Assembly (NCBI RefSeq): GCF_026738875.1
Contig: NZ_JAPQFJ010000023.1
Span: 1-47,387, forward strand
DNA length: 47,387 nt
Origin: Clostridium brassicae
GTDB taxonomy: Bacteria; Bacillota; Clostridia; Clostridiales; Clostridiaceae
Direction of reading: 5' to 3'
The translations under genes and the position numbers were made by a program. Below, piece by piece: positions 15,286 through 24,131 of the stretch. The notes beneath the pieces were generated by a model. It saw only the letters and a program-made list of their open reading frames with translations, ran no database searches and was not told where the DNA came from. Numbering within the stretch: the first letter of the stretch is position 1; each line of letters starts with the position of its first letter.

Positions 15286-15520
15286 AAGCTTTAATATTTT
15301 TTTGATAAACCTCTCCTCTTTGTTAATTTATGTAAATCTCCATGGTTTTTAGAATTCTATAAATTGAAATTAAGTACTCATTTTTTAGTTATAATTTACT
15401 TTTTATATAATCCGTATACAAATTATATAAAAATACTAAAAAAGTGAAACTTTTTTGAAAGAAAGTTATCTTATATTATGAAAAGGATATTTTGCTAAAT
15501 AATATTAAGAGGTGATTAAA

Positions 15521-16222
15521 TTGAAGAAAGTATCAAAAGCAATTCTATCTGTGTTTTTATTTATTTTGGCGTTTAGCACTACTGTGTTTGCTGCTGAAAT
15601 AGAAATTGATACAGATGTCATTAATATGTTACAAGAGAGTGAAAACATAAGATTAATGACTAAAGAAGAATATTTTCAAGTGATTGCAAAATCAAGAGAT
15701 ATATCTGTAAAAGAAGCTGAAAAAATTACAAATAAAATTATTGCTAATCATCAAAGGCGAATAAAACAAGTTGGGGAATCATCAGAAAATGATGATGATA
15801 TATCCAGGTCAATCAAGTGGGGAACTGATTATCGAGATGAAGCAGGTGGATATTATAATTTTGCATGGGTATTTAAACGTGTAGATGCAGGTGGTGGAAT
15901 GCTTGTTGAAGCTAGTGTTCCAGTCATTATATATGTTTATAACTCATATGGTAGAGAATTTATTGAAGTTAATGAAGATGATTGTAAGGCATATGCAGTA
16001 GGTAATGGAGATTACACTTATAAGTCAATTTCAGCAAGGGCCAAATTAATAAAGGATAAGGTTCATTTAAATACAAGTGGAGTAGTAGAAGTAAAGAAAA
16101 GTGCTGCAGCAGATATGGGGATAAGTATCGAACAACTAGTTAACTTTGGATTTAGCATTTCAGGGGATCGCTATGCTAGAAAAACTGTAACCATAAGTCA
16201 TGTTGAAGACTTGTATGGATGA
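15521..16222 (+). CDS. Secreted hypothetical protein
   Basis: 233-residue exported protein. It has a clear signal peptide (KKVSKAILSVFLFILAFST, cleavage after VFA) and a mature part with acidic helices, then a beta-rich region (YYNFAWVFKRVDAGGGMLVEA) ending HVEDLYG. TTG at 15521 is preferred: AGAGGTG lies 6 nt upstream, whereas the alternative GTG at 15512 would sit inside that binding site. No catalytic motif or known domain is recognised. A TGAAAC box lies about 70 nt upstream, so control by the neighbouring ECF sigma factor is possible but unproven. Confidence 0.7.
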   Translation: MKKVSKAILSVFLFILAFSTTVFAAEIEIDTDVINMLQESENIRLMTKEEYFQVIAKSRDISVKEAEKITNKIIANHQRRIKQVGESSENDDDISRSIKWGTDYRDEAGGYYNFAWVFKRVDAGGGMLVEASVPVIIYVYNSYGREFIEVNEDDCKAYAVGNGDYTYKSISARAKLIKDKVHLNTSGVVEVKKSAAADMGISIEQLVNFGFSISGDRYARKTVTISHVEDLYG

Positions 16223-16237
16223 TATAATTGTATATGA

Positions 16238-16287
16238 AATTTATAAAGGCTGTTCAATTTACTGGACAACCTTTATAAATTTAGTAA
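16238..16287 (+). terminator. Terminator of the secreted-protein gene
   Basis: AATTTATAAAGG (16238-16249) pairs with CCTTTATAAATT (16270-16281), extended inward by TGTTCA/TGGACA. Confidence 0.7.
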
Positions 16288-16430
16288 TATAATATTTTAT
16301 CTGTACTTAAGTTGAAGCATTTGGAGTATAAATGTAATTTTAATCATTGTTTAAAAATAAAATTAGAGATATAAAAATGATAAGATAAGTTATTTATTAT
16401 AATATAAACAAACCAGATTAGGGGTGACAT

Positions 16431-16871
16431 ATGTTTAAAAATAAAAAAATGTTATCTACATTGATCTTAATAATTGTGTTGGTAGGTTTATGTGGTGCTA
16501 TCTATGTAAAAGGGAGAAAAGATATTCCAAAATTAACTGTAACATATAATGGCAAAAATGTAGAAGTGGGACAAGGACCTTACAAATGGAAGTCTAGAGG
16601 TAAACTAAAAGAGTATACACTTGATAGTTATACAATAGTACTAGCTAAGCTTTTACCTGGAATGAAAGTGCCACTTAATGGACAATTAAAATTAAGTTTT
16701 GATTATCAGCCTGAAACTATTACTTTACGTGGTGGGAATAAAAGTGATGGAAAGATTATAAAAGATAATGTTATTAATATATCAGATTATGGTACTGGAG
16801 GATATATTTTAGATTGTAGGTGGAAAGAAGGAAAGGTAATCTATATGATTTATGTTGATATACATCATTAA
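16431..16871 (+). CDS. Membrane-anchored hypothetical protein, copy 2 (full length)
   Basis: 146 residues: a short basic N-terminus, one membrane helix (LSTLILIIVLVGLCGAIYV) and an extracellular domain of about 115 residues beginning KGRKDIPKLTVTYNGKNVEV and ending GKVIYMIYVDIHH. It retains the segment SDGKIIKDNVINISDYGTGG missing from copy 1, so it is probably the functional version. GGGGTGAC lies before the ATG. The extracellular part is beta-rich with no recognised domain. Duplicates of this gene flank a sigma/anti-sigma pair, so a role in envelope signalling is conceivable but unsupported by motif. Confidence 0.7.
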   Translation: MFKNKKMLSTLILIIVLVGLCGAIYVKGRKDIPKLTVTYNGKNVEVGQGPYKWKSRGKLKEYTLDSYTIVLAKLLPGMKVPLNGQLKLSFDYQPETITLRGGNKSDGKIIKDNVINISDYGTGGYILDCRWKEGKVIYMIYVDIHH

Positions 16872-16918
16872 GAGATTTAAGTTATTAAACTAATTATAAT
16901 ATTTAAAGTGTTATAACA
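16440..16918 (+). repeat. Segmental duplication, unit 2
   Basis: 479-bp partner of 13940-14337. It includes the gene body and about 45 bp of identical downstream DNA; the length difference of 81 bp equals the internal deletion in unit 1. Confidence 0.9.
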
Positions 16919-16934
16919 GTGAATAAATATGAGT

Positions 16935-16976
16935 GAAGAGAGGTTAAAAATAAACAGCCTCTTTTTTGTTTTTTAA
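16935..16976 (+). terminator. Terminator of copy 2 gene
   Basis: AAGAGAGGTT pairs imperfectly with AACAGCCTCTT, followed by TTTTTTG and further T residues. Confidence 0.65.
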
Positions 16977-17049
16977 TAGATTTTTGAATAAATAATTTTT
17001 GTAAATAGTTATTAAAAGAAAATAACTGTGCTTTTAAAATCTGTTTTTA

Positions 17050-17085
17050 TACAATTTTGAACTAATTAATTAGTTCAAAATTGTA
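17050..17085. repeat. 36-bp perfect palindrome at the 3' end of the LRR gene
   Basis: TACAATTTTGAACTAATT (17050-17067) is exactly mirrored by AATTAGTTCAAAATTGTA (17068-17085) with no loop. It contains the stop codon and last residues of the LRR gene and lacks a T run. Confidence 0.85.
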
Positions 17086-18608
17086 TATAGCCATTGCAAA
17101 TTAGTTAAATTTTTCAAAACACTTGTATCACTCATTAGATTATCACATAAATGAAGTTCCAATAAATTAGTTAAATTTTTCAATGGCGTTATATCACTAA
17201 TTCTATTAAAACTTAATGATAGTCTTTCTAATTTAGTTAAATCAGTTAATGCGCTTATATCACGTATGTTGTTGTGACTTAAAAAAACAAATTGTAAATT
17301 TTTTGAATTTTTTAATGGGCTAATATCAGTAATTCTATTTTCCTCTAATCCTAATGTTTGTAACTTAGTTAAGTTCTTTAACGGGCTTATATCAGTAATT
17401 GTATTATTGTCTAATGATAATACCATTAACTCATTTAAACTACTTAATGCACTTACATCACTTATGTTATTATTGTTTACAAAAAGGCTTTCTAGATTAC
17501 TAAATTTTTTAAATTGGCTAATATCACTTATTTGATTGGAACTTAAAAAAGCATATCGGAAATTTTCGGAAGCTTCTAGATTTATATTGATAATTTTATT
17601 ATTATTGGCGTTAAGTGCTATTAATTTGGTTAAACCTTTTAAATTTATATCTTTTATTAAATTATTGTCTACATTAAATCTTGTCAATTTGGTCAAGTTT
17701 TTTAAATTTACACTTTTTATTAAATTGTTTTCTAGGTTAAAATCTTGTAAATTAGGAACCTCATTTAATGAACTAATATCGGTTATTTCATTGCCATTCA
17801 TAGAAATACCTTTTAAATTACTTAATCCTTTTAATGGGCTGATGTCACTTATTTCGTTTTGTGCTAAATCAAGTTCTTCTAATTTAGATAATGATTTTAG
17901 AGGTGTAATATCTTTTATATTATTGCCTCCTGCAGAAAAGAATCTCAAATTACTTAATCCCTTTAATGGAGTAATATCACTTATTTTATTTTTTTTAAAA
18001 TAAATTGTTTCTAATTTAGTTAGAGACTTTAGAGGAGTAATGTCCTTTATATTATTACCTTCTGCAGACAAGGAATTTAGATTAGTTAGATTTTCTATTC
18101 CACTAATATCATTTATATGTTCATGAGAACAATATAAACTAGTTACTTTAAGTAAGTCACTTTTGAATAAATCGCCTTTAGGTTTTTTTATTGTTCGTCT
18201 TACTGCATTTTCTAAGTTTTTATCTTTAAATGTAGCTATAGAATTTTTAACTTTAAAATTCATTGTTAAATCTTGTCTTAAGTTTTTTTCGTTAGTAGAG
18301 TGAAGCTTTTTATTTATTTTTAAAGTATATTTTTCATCAGCAGTATATCCTTGTTTGGGAGCTTTTACTATAATAGTTTTATTATCTTGTCCACTTTCTA
18401 TAGTTATCTTAACATTCTTACCTTTACTATCAGTTACACTAATACAATTTTTTACTAGCTCATCAAACTTAATTTCTTTATTAAATTGTACTATCCAATT
18501 TTTATTTAAATCTACAACCTTATTATCTTGAAATGTAGCTGCTTTTATGTTTGGTGCTAAAAACAAATAAGAACTAATCAATGTTGCAATTATCACTTTT
18601 CTTTTCAT
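17070..18608 (-). CDS. Secreted internalin-like leucine-rich repeat protein
   Basis: 512-residue exported protein. It has a signal peptide (KRKVIIATLISSYLFLAPN, then IKA), an Ig-like/SbsA-type domain (about 30-125, WIVQFNKEIKFDELVKN...), an LRR N-cap (FKDKNLENAVRRTIKKPKG) and about 16 repeats of 22 residues of the L-x-x-L-x-x-L-x-L-x-x-N-x-I-x-D-I-x-P-L class. Such solenoids bind proteins, often on host or neighbouring cells. ATG at 18608 follows GGAGGTTG; the longer frame to 18653 is leader. The protein ends mid-repeat (NLQWLYTILN) inside a perfect palindrome, with no C-cap and no LPxTG or other cell-wall anchor, so it may be truncated. Confidence 0.9.
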   Translation of the reverse strand: MKRKVIIATLISSYLFLAPNIKAATFQDNKVVDLNKNWIVQFNKEIKFDELVKNCISVTDSKGKNVKITIESGQDNKTIIVKAPKQGYTADEKYTLKINKKLHSTNEKNLRQDLTMNFKVKNSIATFKDKNLENAVRRTIKKPKGDLFKSDLLKVTSLYCSHEHINDISGIENLTNLNSLSAEGNNIKDITPLKSLTKLETIYFKKNKISDITPLKGLSNLRFFSAGGNNIKDITPLKSLSKLEELDLAQNEISDISPLKGLSNLKGISMNGNEITDISSLNEVPNLQDFNLENNLIKSVNLKNLTKLTRFNVDNNLIKDINLKGLTKLIALNANNNKIININLEASENFRYAFLSSNQISDISQFKKFSNLESLFVNNNNISDVSALSSLNELMVLSLDNNTITDISPLKNLTKLQTLGLEENRITDISPLKNSKNLQFVFLSHNNIRDISALTDLTKLERLSLSFNRISDITPLKNLTNLLELHLCDNLMSDTSVLKNLTNLQWLYTILN

Positions 18609-18653
18609 TAAACAACCTCCATTTTGTAGTTTAGAATATATGATTTTATACAT

Positions 18654-18873
18654 TATAGTAATTATACTATTTATGTGTTGAATTTACAATAATTAACATC
18701 AAATACTATAGTTAAAGAATATTTTTCATAGAAAGTAAAGTAATTAAAAAATATGTCGAAAAACAAAATAACTATGGAACATTGAAATATTGAACAATAT
18801 GAGCAAAATGTATAGCATAGGGTCACTAAGATGCCATAAAATTTAGATAATAAATTATGAAAGGAATTAATAA
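18654..18873. other. Divergent intergenic region
   Basis: A/T-rich DNA between the divergent LRR and acyltransferase genes. No ORF, hairpin or operator stands out. Confidence 0.5.
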
Positions 18874-19938
18874 ATGAGAAGATATTTTATTGACAATCTA
18901 CGTTGGTTAAGTATTCTATTACTGTTTCCATACCACACATGTATGATATATAATAATTTTGGTGAAAACTTTTATATAAAAGGTGAGAACATACCTTTAC
19001 TAAGTGGTTTTATTCAAATAAATTATACTTGGTTTATGCCATTATTATTTGTCATAGCAGGTATAAGCACTTGTTATGCACTTGAGAGAAGAACGCCAAA
19101 ACAATATATAAAAGATAGAATATGCAAATTATTTCTTCCACTGATTTCTGGAATTTTATTAATAATTCCGATACAAACCTTTTACGCTGAAAAATTTCAC
19201 AATGGATACAATGGTGGATACTTTTATCAGTATATTTTGTTTTTTACTAAAAAAACTGATTTAACAGGATATACGGGAGGTTTTACTCCAGGACAGCTAT
19301 GGTTTATTTTATATCTTTTTATTATTTCATTAGTAGCTTTACCTATTGCTATAAAATATAAAAATAGCAGTAAAAAAATATTAGCTAACAAATTAACTAT
19401 ATTAAAAATATTACCTATGTTCTTAATTGTTTGGATTATGAGTTTAATTTTAAATATAGGTGGTAAAAGTTTTGGGGAATATTTTGCTCTATTCATGATT
19501 GGGTATATGGTATTGTCAGAGGATACAATACAAATGAAATTGGAAAAAAACAGATGGTATTTATTTGGAGGTTTTGTAACACTTACTACTTTAAATCTGT
19601 TATTTCAAAATGTATGGAACTATTCTTCTGGAATATTTTATGATATCTTTAGTCATTTCATTTCATGGATTGGGATTCTTGCAATTATAGGTGTAGGAAA
19701 GCATTATTTAGATTTTCATAACAAAGTTACAAAATATTTTACTAAAGCATCTTTCCCAATTTATATTTTTCACCAATCATGGATTGTATTAATTGCTTAT
19801 TACATATTAAAAATAACATCTTCTATAGTGATACAAGTTATTGTTATTATAAGTGGAAGTTTTATATTAACAATTCTTACATATGAAATATTTAAAAGAA
19901 TATCTGCTACAAGATTTTTATTTGGAATAAAAGAATAG
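18874..19938 (+). CDS. Acyltransferase 3 family membrane protein
   Basis: 354-residue polytopic protein with about ten hydrophobic helices. MRRYFIDNLRWLSILLLFPYH at the N-terminus carries the family hallmark of an R-x-x-x-D-N-L-R followed by a His in helix 1, and PLLFVIAGISTCYALERR, GQLWFILYLFI and the C-terminal FPIYIFHQSWIVLIAYY are typical of the OafA/WecH-like superfamily that O-acylates sugars or other envelope substrates. AAAGGAA precedes the ATG. The substrate is unknown. No polysaccharide genes are adjacent. Confidence 0.85.
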   Translation: MRRYFIDNLRWLSILLLFPYHTCMIYNNFGENFYIKGENIPLLSGFIQINYTWFMPLLFVIAGISTCYALERRTPKQYIKDRICKLFLPLISGILLIIPIQTFYAEKFHNGYNGGYFYQYILFFTKKTDLTGYTGGFTPGQLWFILYLFIISLVALPIAIKYKNSSKKILANKLTILKILPMFLIVWIMSLILNIGGKSFGEYFALFMIGYMVLSEDTIQMKLEKNRWYLFGGFVTLTTLNLLFQNVWNYSSGIFYDIFSHFISWIGILAIIGVGKHYLDFHNKVTKYFTKASFPIYIFHQSWIVLIAYYILKITSSIVIQVIVIISGSFILTILTYEIFKRISATRFLFGIKE

Positions 19939-20079
19939 ATTTCTATTATGAATAATACTTTTAGAAAAAGTATTTTAGTTTTAAAACTATTTATAAAAAG
20001 TAAAATAACATTAATTAAAGGTATACGTTATTTTAATGAAATAAAGTGTGGTCTAGTAATATAAAAAGGAGGAGTTGAC

Positions 20080-20466
20080 TTGAAATTACTACTTGAACTT
20101 CTTTTTGCTTTGAATTTTTCTCTAATTCTATTACATGAAATGGATGCAATTCGTCAAAAGGAATGGAAAATGTTTATTTTTCTAAAAGATATGAAAGAGG
20201 ATGTAGCTTATTGGATTTTTACAGTAATACATTTGCCGCTTTATTTTGCTGTAATAGTGTTATTGTTAAGTGGAGATGGCAAATATCAGATGACTTTAAG
20301 TATTGGGTTAGATATTTTTATTGTCTTTCATACTATAATTCATTATGTCTTTAAAAATAAAATAAATAATGGATTCAATAACATATTTTCAAATCTAATT
20401 ATTAATACTGGTTGTATTATTTCTTTACTACATATTTCAATTTATTTTAAGCTAATTGTTAAATGA
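20080..20466 (+). CDS. Small four-helix membrane protein (DUF6713-like)
   Basis: 128-residue integral membrane protein with about four hydrophobic segments. The conserved-looking motif LLHEMDAIRQKEWKMF near residues 20-35 and further His residues (VIHLPLYF, VFHTIIHYVF) recall the DUF6713 family; the family number is from memory. TTG start at 20080 is set by AAGGAGGAG. Function unknown; the buried His/Glu pattern could suggest metal or heme contact, but this is speculative. Confidence 0.7.
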   Translation: MKLLLELLFALNFSLILLHEMDAIRQKEWKMFIFLKDMKEDVAYWIFTVIHLPLYFAVIVLLLSGDGKYQMTLSIGLDIFIVFHTIIHYVFKNKINNGFNNIFSNLIINTGCIISLLHISIYFKLIVK

Positions 20467-20670
20467 TAAAATTTAATAAGTCTAAAATGGTATATATTAC
20501 ATATAGGCTTTATTGGGGATTTATAATTCATCTAAAAATAAAGATAGTATAAAGTTTTTATTACAAATTAATGTATATGATATAATGTAGTACAAGCTTA
20601 TTTGTAAGTTTAACTTTTGATTATACAAATAGTGTGAAGCAAATAAGAGAATATGAGGAGAATAGACAAT

Positions 20671-21570
20671 ATGAATAATATAAATACAGTAACAAATTAT
20701 TTTATAATGTTTGTGCTTTATGTCATAGGATTATTTGTTTATAGAATGGAGAATAAATCAATTTTTTTTGGAGTTAGATTACCTAGTAAGCATAACAAAA
20801 AAGAGAATTTTACAAAGCTAAAAAAACAATATAGAAAGAATTTTAGTTTAAGTTATCTTTTATCAATTTTAATATATATTCTTTTAAACCTAAAAGTTTC
20901 TGAAATATGGTCTGTGGTGTTAGGTAATTTATTTATATTTATAGGAGTAATAATTTTGAGTGTAAATTACTATATAATGCATAAAAAAGTCAAGTTACTA
21001 AAGAAAAATGAGAACTGGAAAGTTGAAAATGAAAAAGAAATTATGGATGACGAAAATTATATTATGGGAAACCTATACTACAATAAAAATGATCCAGCTC
21101 TTTGGGTAAATAAAAGAGAAGATGGAAGAATTACTCTTAACTATGCAAAGCCAGTAGCTAAAGGATTTTTAGTTATTATAGTGGTAGCTTTTATTTTTGC
21201 TTTTGCAAGAACTTTAAGTTTCCCAGAAATTTTTCAGGATAGAAAAGTAGAGATAAGTGAGAACTTAATAACTATTGAAGGTAAATGGGGTACTTCTATT
21301 AATAAAAAAGAAATAAATAAGATAGCTTTAGAAAAAAATCTTCCTATGGTTTTAAGAAGAATTAATGGAACTACTATTAACAAGATGAAAATGGGAAAAT
21401 TTAAAGTTGCAAATTATAAGGAAGTATATTTTTACATAATGGATAGAACTAAGCCATTTGTTGCTATATACACTAAAGACAATAACCTTATATTTATAAA
21501 TTATGAAGATATAAGAAGAACGGAAGATTTATATAAATTATTGAAACAAGGTGAAATGGTGTCAAAATAA
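20671..21570 (+). CDS. Membrane protein with PH-like C-terminal domain
   Basis: 299 residues. The first half has membrane helices around 5-25, 60-80, 85-105 with the loop SIFFGVRLPSKHNKKENFTK resembling SdpI/DUF1648-type proteins (G-x-R-x-P). A central cytoplasmic loop is followed by another helix (AKGFLVIIVVAFIFAFAR) and a C-terminal beta-rich domain (VEISENLITIEGKWGTSINK...) reminiscent of bacterial PH-like domains. ATG at 20671 has GAGGAGAA 8 nt upstream; an earlier ATG at 20653 would overlap the binding site. The small gene at 21585 follows after 14 nt, so they form an operon. Function unknown. Confidence 0.65.
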   Translation: MNNINTVTNYFIMFVLYVIGLFVYRMENKSIFFGVRLPSKHNKKENFTKLKKQYRKNFSLSYLLSILIYILLNLKVSEIWSVVLGNLFIFIGVIILSVNYYIMHKKVKLLKKNENWKVENEKEIMDDENYIMGNLYYNKNDPALWVNKREDGRITLNYAKPVAKGFLVIIVVAFIFAFARTLSFPEIFQDRKVEISENLITIEGKWGTSINKKEINKIALEKNLPMVLRRINGTTINKMKMGKFKVANYKEVYFYIMDRTKPFVAIYTKDNNLIFINYEDIRRTEDLYKLLKQGEMVSK

Positions 21571-21584
21571 ACTGGAGGGATACA

Positions 21585-21929
21585 ATGAATATAATAATTG
21601 AGGATGAACATTACTATAACAATACATATGATATTGATAATGGCATCTTATTTATTGATAGAGTATATATGGTAGATGAGTATAAGTTTAATGAGGATAC
21701 ATATAAAAAGCTTGAGAATATTTATAAGAGCCTTCCTGGTTACATTGAAAATCCTACAAGTGTGTATTGTTGGTATGGGGATGAAGGGAAAGGAGACAAA
21801 TTTTATTTGTTAGTTTCATTTGAACCATCAGGATTACAGTTTATAGGTAAGTTACATTTAGATTGTTTCATTAAATGGGAGGAAAAATTTAATGTATTGA
21901 TAGCAGATTTCCCTTTTAAATATCATTAG
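21585..21929 (+). CDS. Hypothetical cytoplasmic protein
   Basis: 114 residues, acidic, rich in Tyr and Phe, without signal peptide or membrane helix. GGAGGG precedes the ATG. It follows the PH-like membrane protein by 14 nt and precedes a strong terminator, so it is the second gene of a two-gene operon. The compact acidic character resembles immunity or adaptor proteins, but no family is recognised and no toxin gene is adjacent. Confidence 0.6.
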   Translation: MNIIIEDEHYYNNTYDIDNGILFIDRVYMVDEYKFNEDTYKKLENIYKSLPGYIENPTSVYCWYGDEGKGDKFYLLVSFEPSGLQFIGKLHLDCFIKWEEKFNVLIADFPFKYH

Positions 21930-21945
21930 ATAAATATAAAATTAA

Positions 21946-21994
21946 GAAAAAGCACTGTCTACATATTTTTGGCTAGATGGAGTGCTTTTTTTAT
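21946..21994 (+). terminator. Strong terminator
   Basis: AAAAAGCACT (21947-21956) pairs with AGTGCTTTTT (21981-21990), followed by TTTATTTG. Confidence 0.9.
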
Positions 21995-22124
21995 TTGTCT
22001 TGAAACTTAATTTAAGAGAGTAAACTTCGATTACACTATTTTAATATTTTTGCTCTAGTTTATTTCTTACAAAATTGTTAGTTTGATGTAAGATAAACAA
22101 ATGGTTCAAATAAAGAGACTACGG

Positions 22125-22245
22125 TATACTACTAATAATTTGTGGATTGTAGTATGTGTTGGGAGATAACAACTTAAATTTAGAAAGTTTAAGTTTTGAA
22201 AACATAAATAATAAAGATAAGTTAGAATTTCTTAAGAAATATTTA
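22125..22245 (+). pseudogene. Relic of the 5' part of a VanY-type gene
   Basis: CTAATAATTTGTGGATTGT and blocks such as CTTAAATTTAG and AACATAAATAATAAAGATAA recur, in the same order, at the start of the carboxypeptidase gene 22308-23144. The relic has stops and indels and no catalytic part, so it is the remnant of a tandem duplicate. Confidence 0.65.
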
Positions 22246-22307
22246 CGATTATTTTAATCTTTATCTTTTATAATGAAATTACAATAATTAGGAAGGATGT
22301 AGAATAT

Positions 22308-23144
22308 ATGAAGAAAATATTAAAAAAAGTTTTACTATTTGGCGTACTAATAATTTGTGGATTGTGGTATATATTAGGAGGTCAAAACTTAAATTTAGGA
22401 AATATAAATAATAAAAATAATTTAGTACAAGAAGCCGAAGTTAATGATAAAGATAAGTCTGAACAAGAAATTGAAGTTGAAGATAAAGATAAGTTTAAAC
22501 AAGGAGTTGAGGTTAAAGATAAGAAGAAGGACGAGTACCAACAAGAAACTAAGGTTAAAGATGAGGAAAAATCAGAGCAAGCAGCTAATATTAATATAAA
22601 GGAAGAACTACTGTTAGTAAATAGAAAACATGGTTTGAGTAAAGATTATATACCAAAGGGATTAAGTATACCCAATATACAATTTTTAAGTAAGTCAGAG
22701 AATGACGAGAGACATGTAGCAGGAATTGTTGTAAAACCATTAGAAGAATTAATAAATACAGCTAAAGCTGAAGGAATAATATTACTTGGTAACTCAGGCT
22801 ATAGATCTTATAAATCACAACAAGATGTATATAAAAGCAGGGTAAAATCTCAAGGAAAGAAACTTGCAGATGCATATGTAGCTAAACCAGGATTTAGTGA
22901 ACATCAATCAGGACTATGTATAGATGTTACTAACAAATCTAGATATTTTGTAGATGGAACAAAAGAAGCAGATTGGCTCGCAAAAAATTGTTATAGATTT
23001 GGTTTTATTATAAGATACCCAAAGGAAAAGAAAAGTGTAACAGGCATAGAACATGAACCTTGGCATATTAGATACGTTGGGAAAAAAGCTGCTAAGTATA
23101 TCCATGATAATGGAATAGCATTGGAGGAATACTTGGGGAAATAA
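22308..23144 (+). CDS. D-alanyl-D-alanine carboxypeptidase, VanY/LdcB family
   Basis: 278-residue membrane-anchored or secreted Zn peptidase that trims peptidoglycan stems. An N-terminal hydrophobic anchor (KVLLFGVLIICGLWYILGG) is followed by a highly charged linker (about 40-100) made of repeated E-x-E/V-x-D-K-D-K units. The catalytic domain contains GNSGYRSYKSQQDVY, KPGFSEHQSGLCIDV with zinc ligands H199 and D206, and HEPWHIRYVG with E250 and H253. The length and motif order match the family. GGAAGG lies upstream. It is transcribed alone; a decayed copy of its 5' end precedes it. No vancomycin-resistance genes are nearby, so routine wall remodelling is likely. Confidence 0.92.
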   Translation: MKKILKKVLLFGVLIICGLWYILGGQNLNLGNINNKNNLVQEAEVNDKDKSEQEIEVEDKDKFKQGVEVKDKKKDEYQQETKVKDEEKSEQAANINIKEELLLVNRKHGLSKDYIPKGLSIPNIQFLSKSENDERHVAGIVVKPLEELINTAKAEGIILLGNSGYRSYKSQQDVYKSRVKSQGKKLADAYVAKPGFSEHQSGLCIDVTNKSRYFVDGTKEADWLAKNCYRFGFIIRYPKEKKSVTGIEHEPWHIRYVGKKAAKYIHDNGIALEEYLGK

Positions 23145-23234
23145 GTATATAAATTGCTTAACATCATTAGGTCCAAATTCTATTTAATATATAGTATAAT
23201 TTAAGTAATAAAATAAGTTTAGAAAGGACAAAAA

Positions 23235-24053
23235 ATGTTTAAAATAGGCGAATTTTCGGTACTTACATCTATAAGCATTCATATGCTTAGGAACTATGAT
23301 AAAATTGGATTGTTAATACCTAAATATATAGATGAATCAACGGGATATCGGTATTATGAAAGTGATCAATTGCCAATTGCTAATCAAATTGTTGCTTTAA
23401 AGATGATGGGATTTGGATTAAAAGAAATAGTAGCTCTGCAACTAGAAGATATGGAAACGGACAAGTTGAAAAATATATTAAAAAATAAAATTAAAGATAA
23501 AGAACAAGAAGTAAAAATAATTAAAGGACAGCTAGAACAAATGGATAATGCACTAAAGGATTTGGCAAGTGAGAAGGAATGTGCATTATCTATAGTAACT
23601 AAGTGTATACCAGATAGAAAAGTTGCTAGCTTTAGAATGAAAATTAAAGAGTTTCCAGACGAAGGGGTTTTGTGGAAAACACTTGGTGATGAATGTAAAA
23701 AATTAAACGTCAAATTTTTAGATACAAATTATTCTATTGCTATTCAACATGAAATAAATTTTGATGAAAACTATATTGATGTTGAGGTTCAAAGGGTAGT
23801 TAATAATATTTATGAAAGTACAAACAAGGTGAAGTTTTATAGTATTCCATCTTGTGAGGTAGCTTCATTGGCATATCAAGGTGGGTACAGCAAACTTAAA
23901 GATATAAATATTTACATAGCTAAATGGATAGAACAAAACGGGTTTGAAATTTGTGGACCAGCATTTAATATTTATTATATTTCTCCAGAGCATAAGGTAA
24001 ATGAAGAAAAATTTGTTACAGAAGTATGTTTCCCTATAAAAAAGAAAAGATAG
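23235..24053 (+). CDS. MerR family regulator with GyrI-like ligand domain (BmrR-type)
   Basis: 272-residue activator. Residues 1-70 are the MerR winged helix (FKIGEFSVLTSISIHMLRNY, then STGYRYYESDQL), 75-115 a coiled coil, and about 125-272 a GyrI-like small-molecule-binding domain (KVASFRMKIKEFPDEGVLW ... VCFPIKKK). BmrR-type proteins bind cationic or hydrophobic drugs. A MerR-type promoter lies 4 nt after its stop codon and drives the BtrH-like gene, which is therefore its likely target. AGAAAGGA precedes the ATG. Confidence 0.93.
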   Translation: MFKIGEFSVLTSISIHMLRNYDKIGLLIPKYIDESTGYRYYESDQLPIANQIVALKMMGFGLKEIVALQLEDMETDKLKNILKNKIKDKEQEVKIIKGQLEQMDNALKDLASEKECALSIVTKCIPDRKVASFRMKIKEFPDEGVLWKTLGDECKKLNVKFLDTNYSIAIQHEINFDENYIDVEVQRVVNNIYESTNKVKFYSIPSCEVASLAYQGGYSKLKDINIYIAKWIEQNGFEICGPAFNIYYISPEHKVNEEKFVTEVCFPIKKKR

Positions 24054-24057
24054 GGTA

Positions 24058-24088
24058 TTGACTCTAGCATAATACGAGGGTATATGCT
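24058..24088 (+). promoter_or_regulatory. MerR-type promoter and operator of the BtrH-like gene
   Basis: TTGACT (24058-24063) and TATGCT (24083-24088) are 19 bp apart. A 21-bp dyad (24061-24081) has arms ACTCTaGcAT and ATaCGAGGGT around the centre. It lies immediately after a BmrR-type regulator gene and 44 bp before the next start codon. Confidence 0.8.
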
Positions 24089-24131
24089 TTTTCTATAGAA
24101 AACAAAACTTTATAGAAGGAGTGATGAAAAT

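Noticed and set aside
17536-18003. 155-codon plus-strand ORF opposite the LRR gene
   Set aside because: It is the antisense of leucine-rich repeats, whose regular codons keep the opposite frame open; no start signal.
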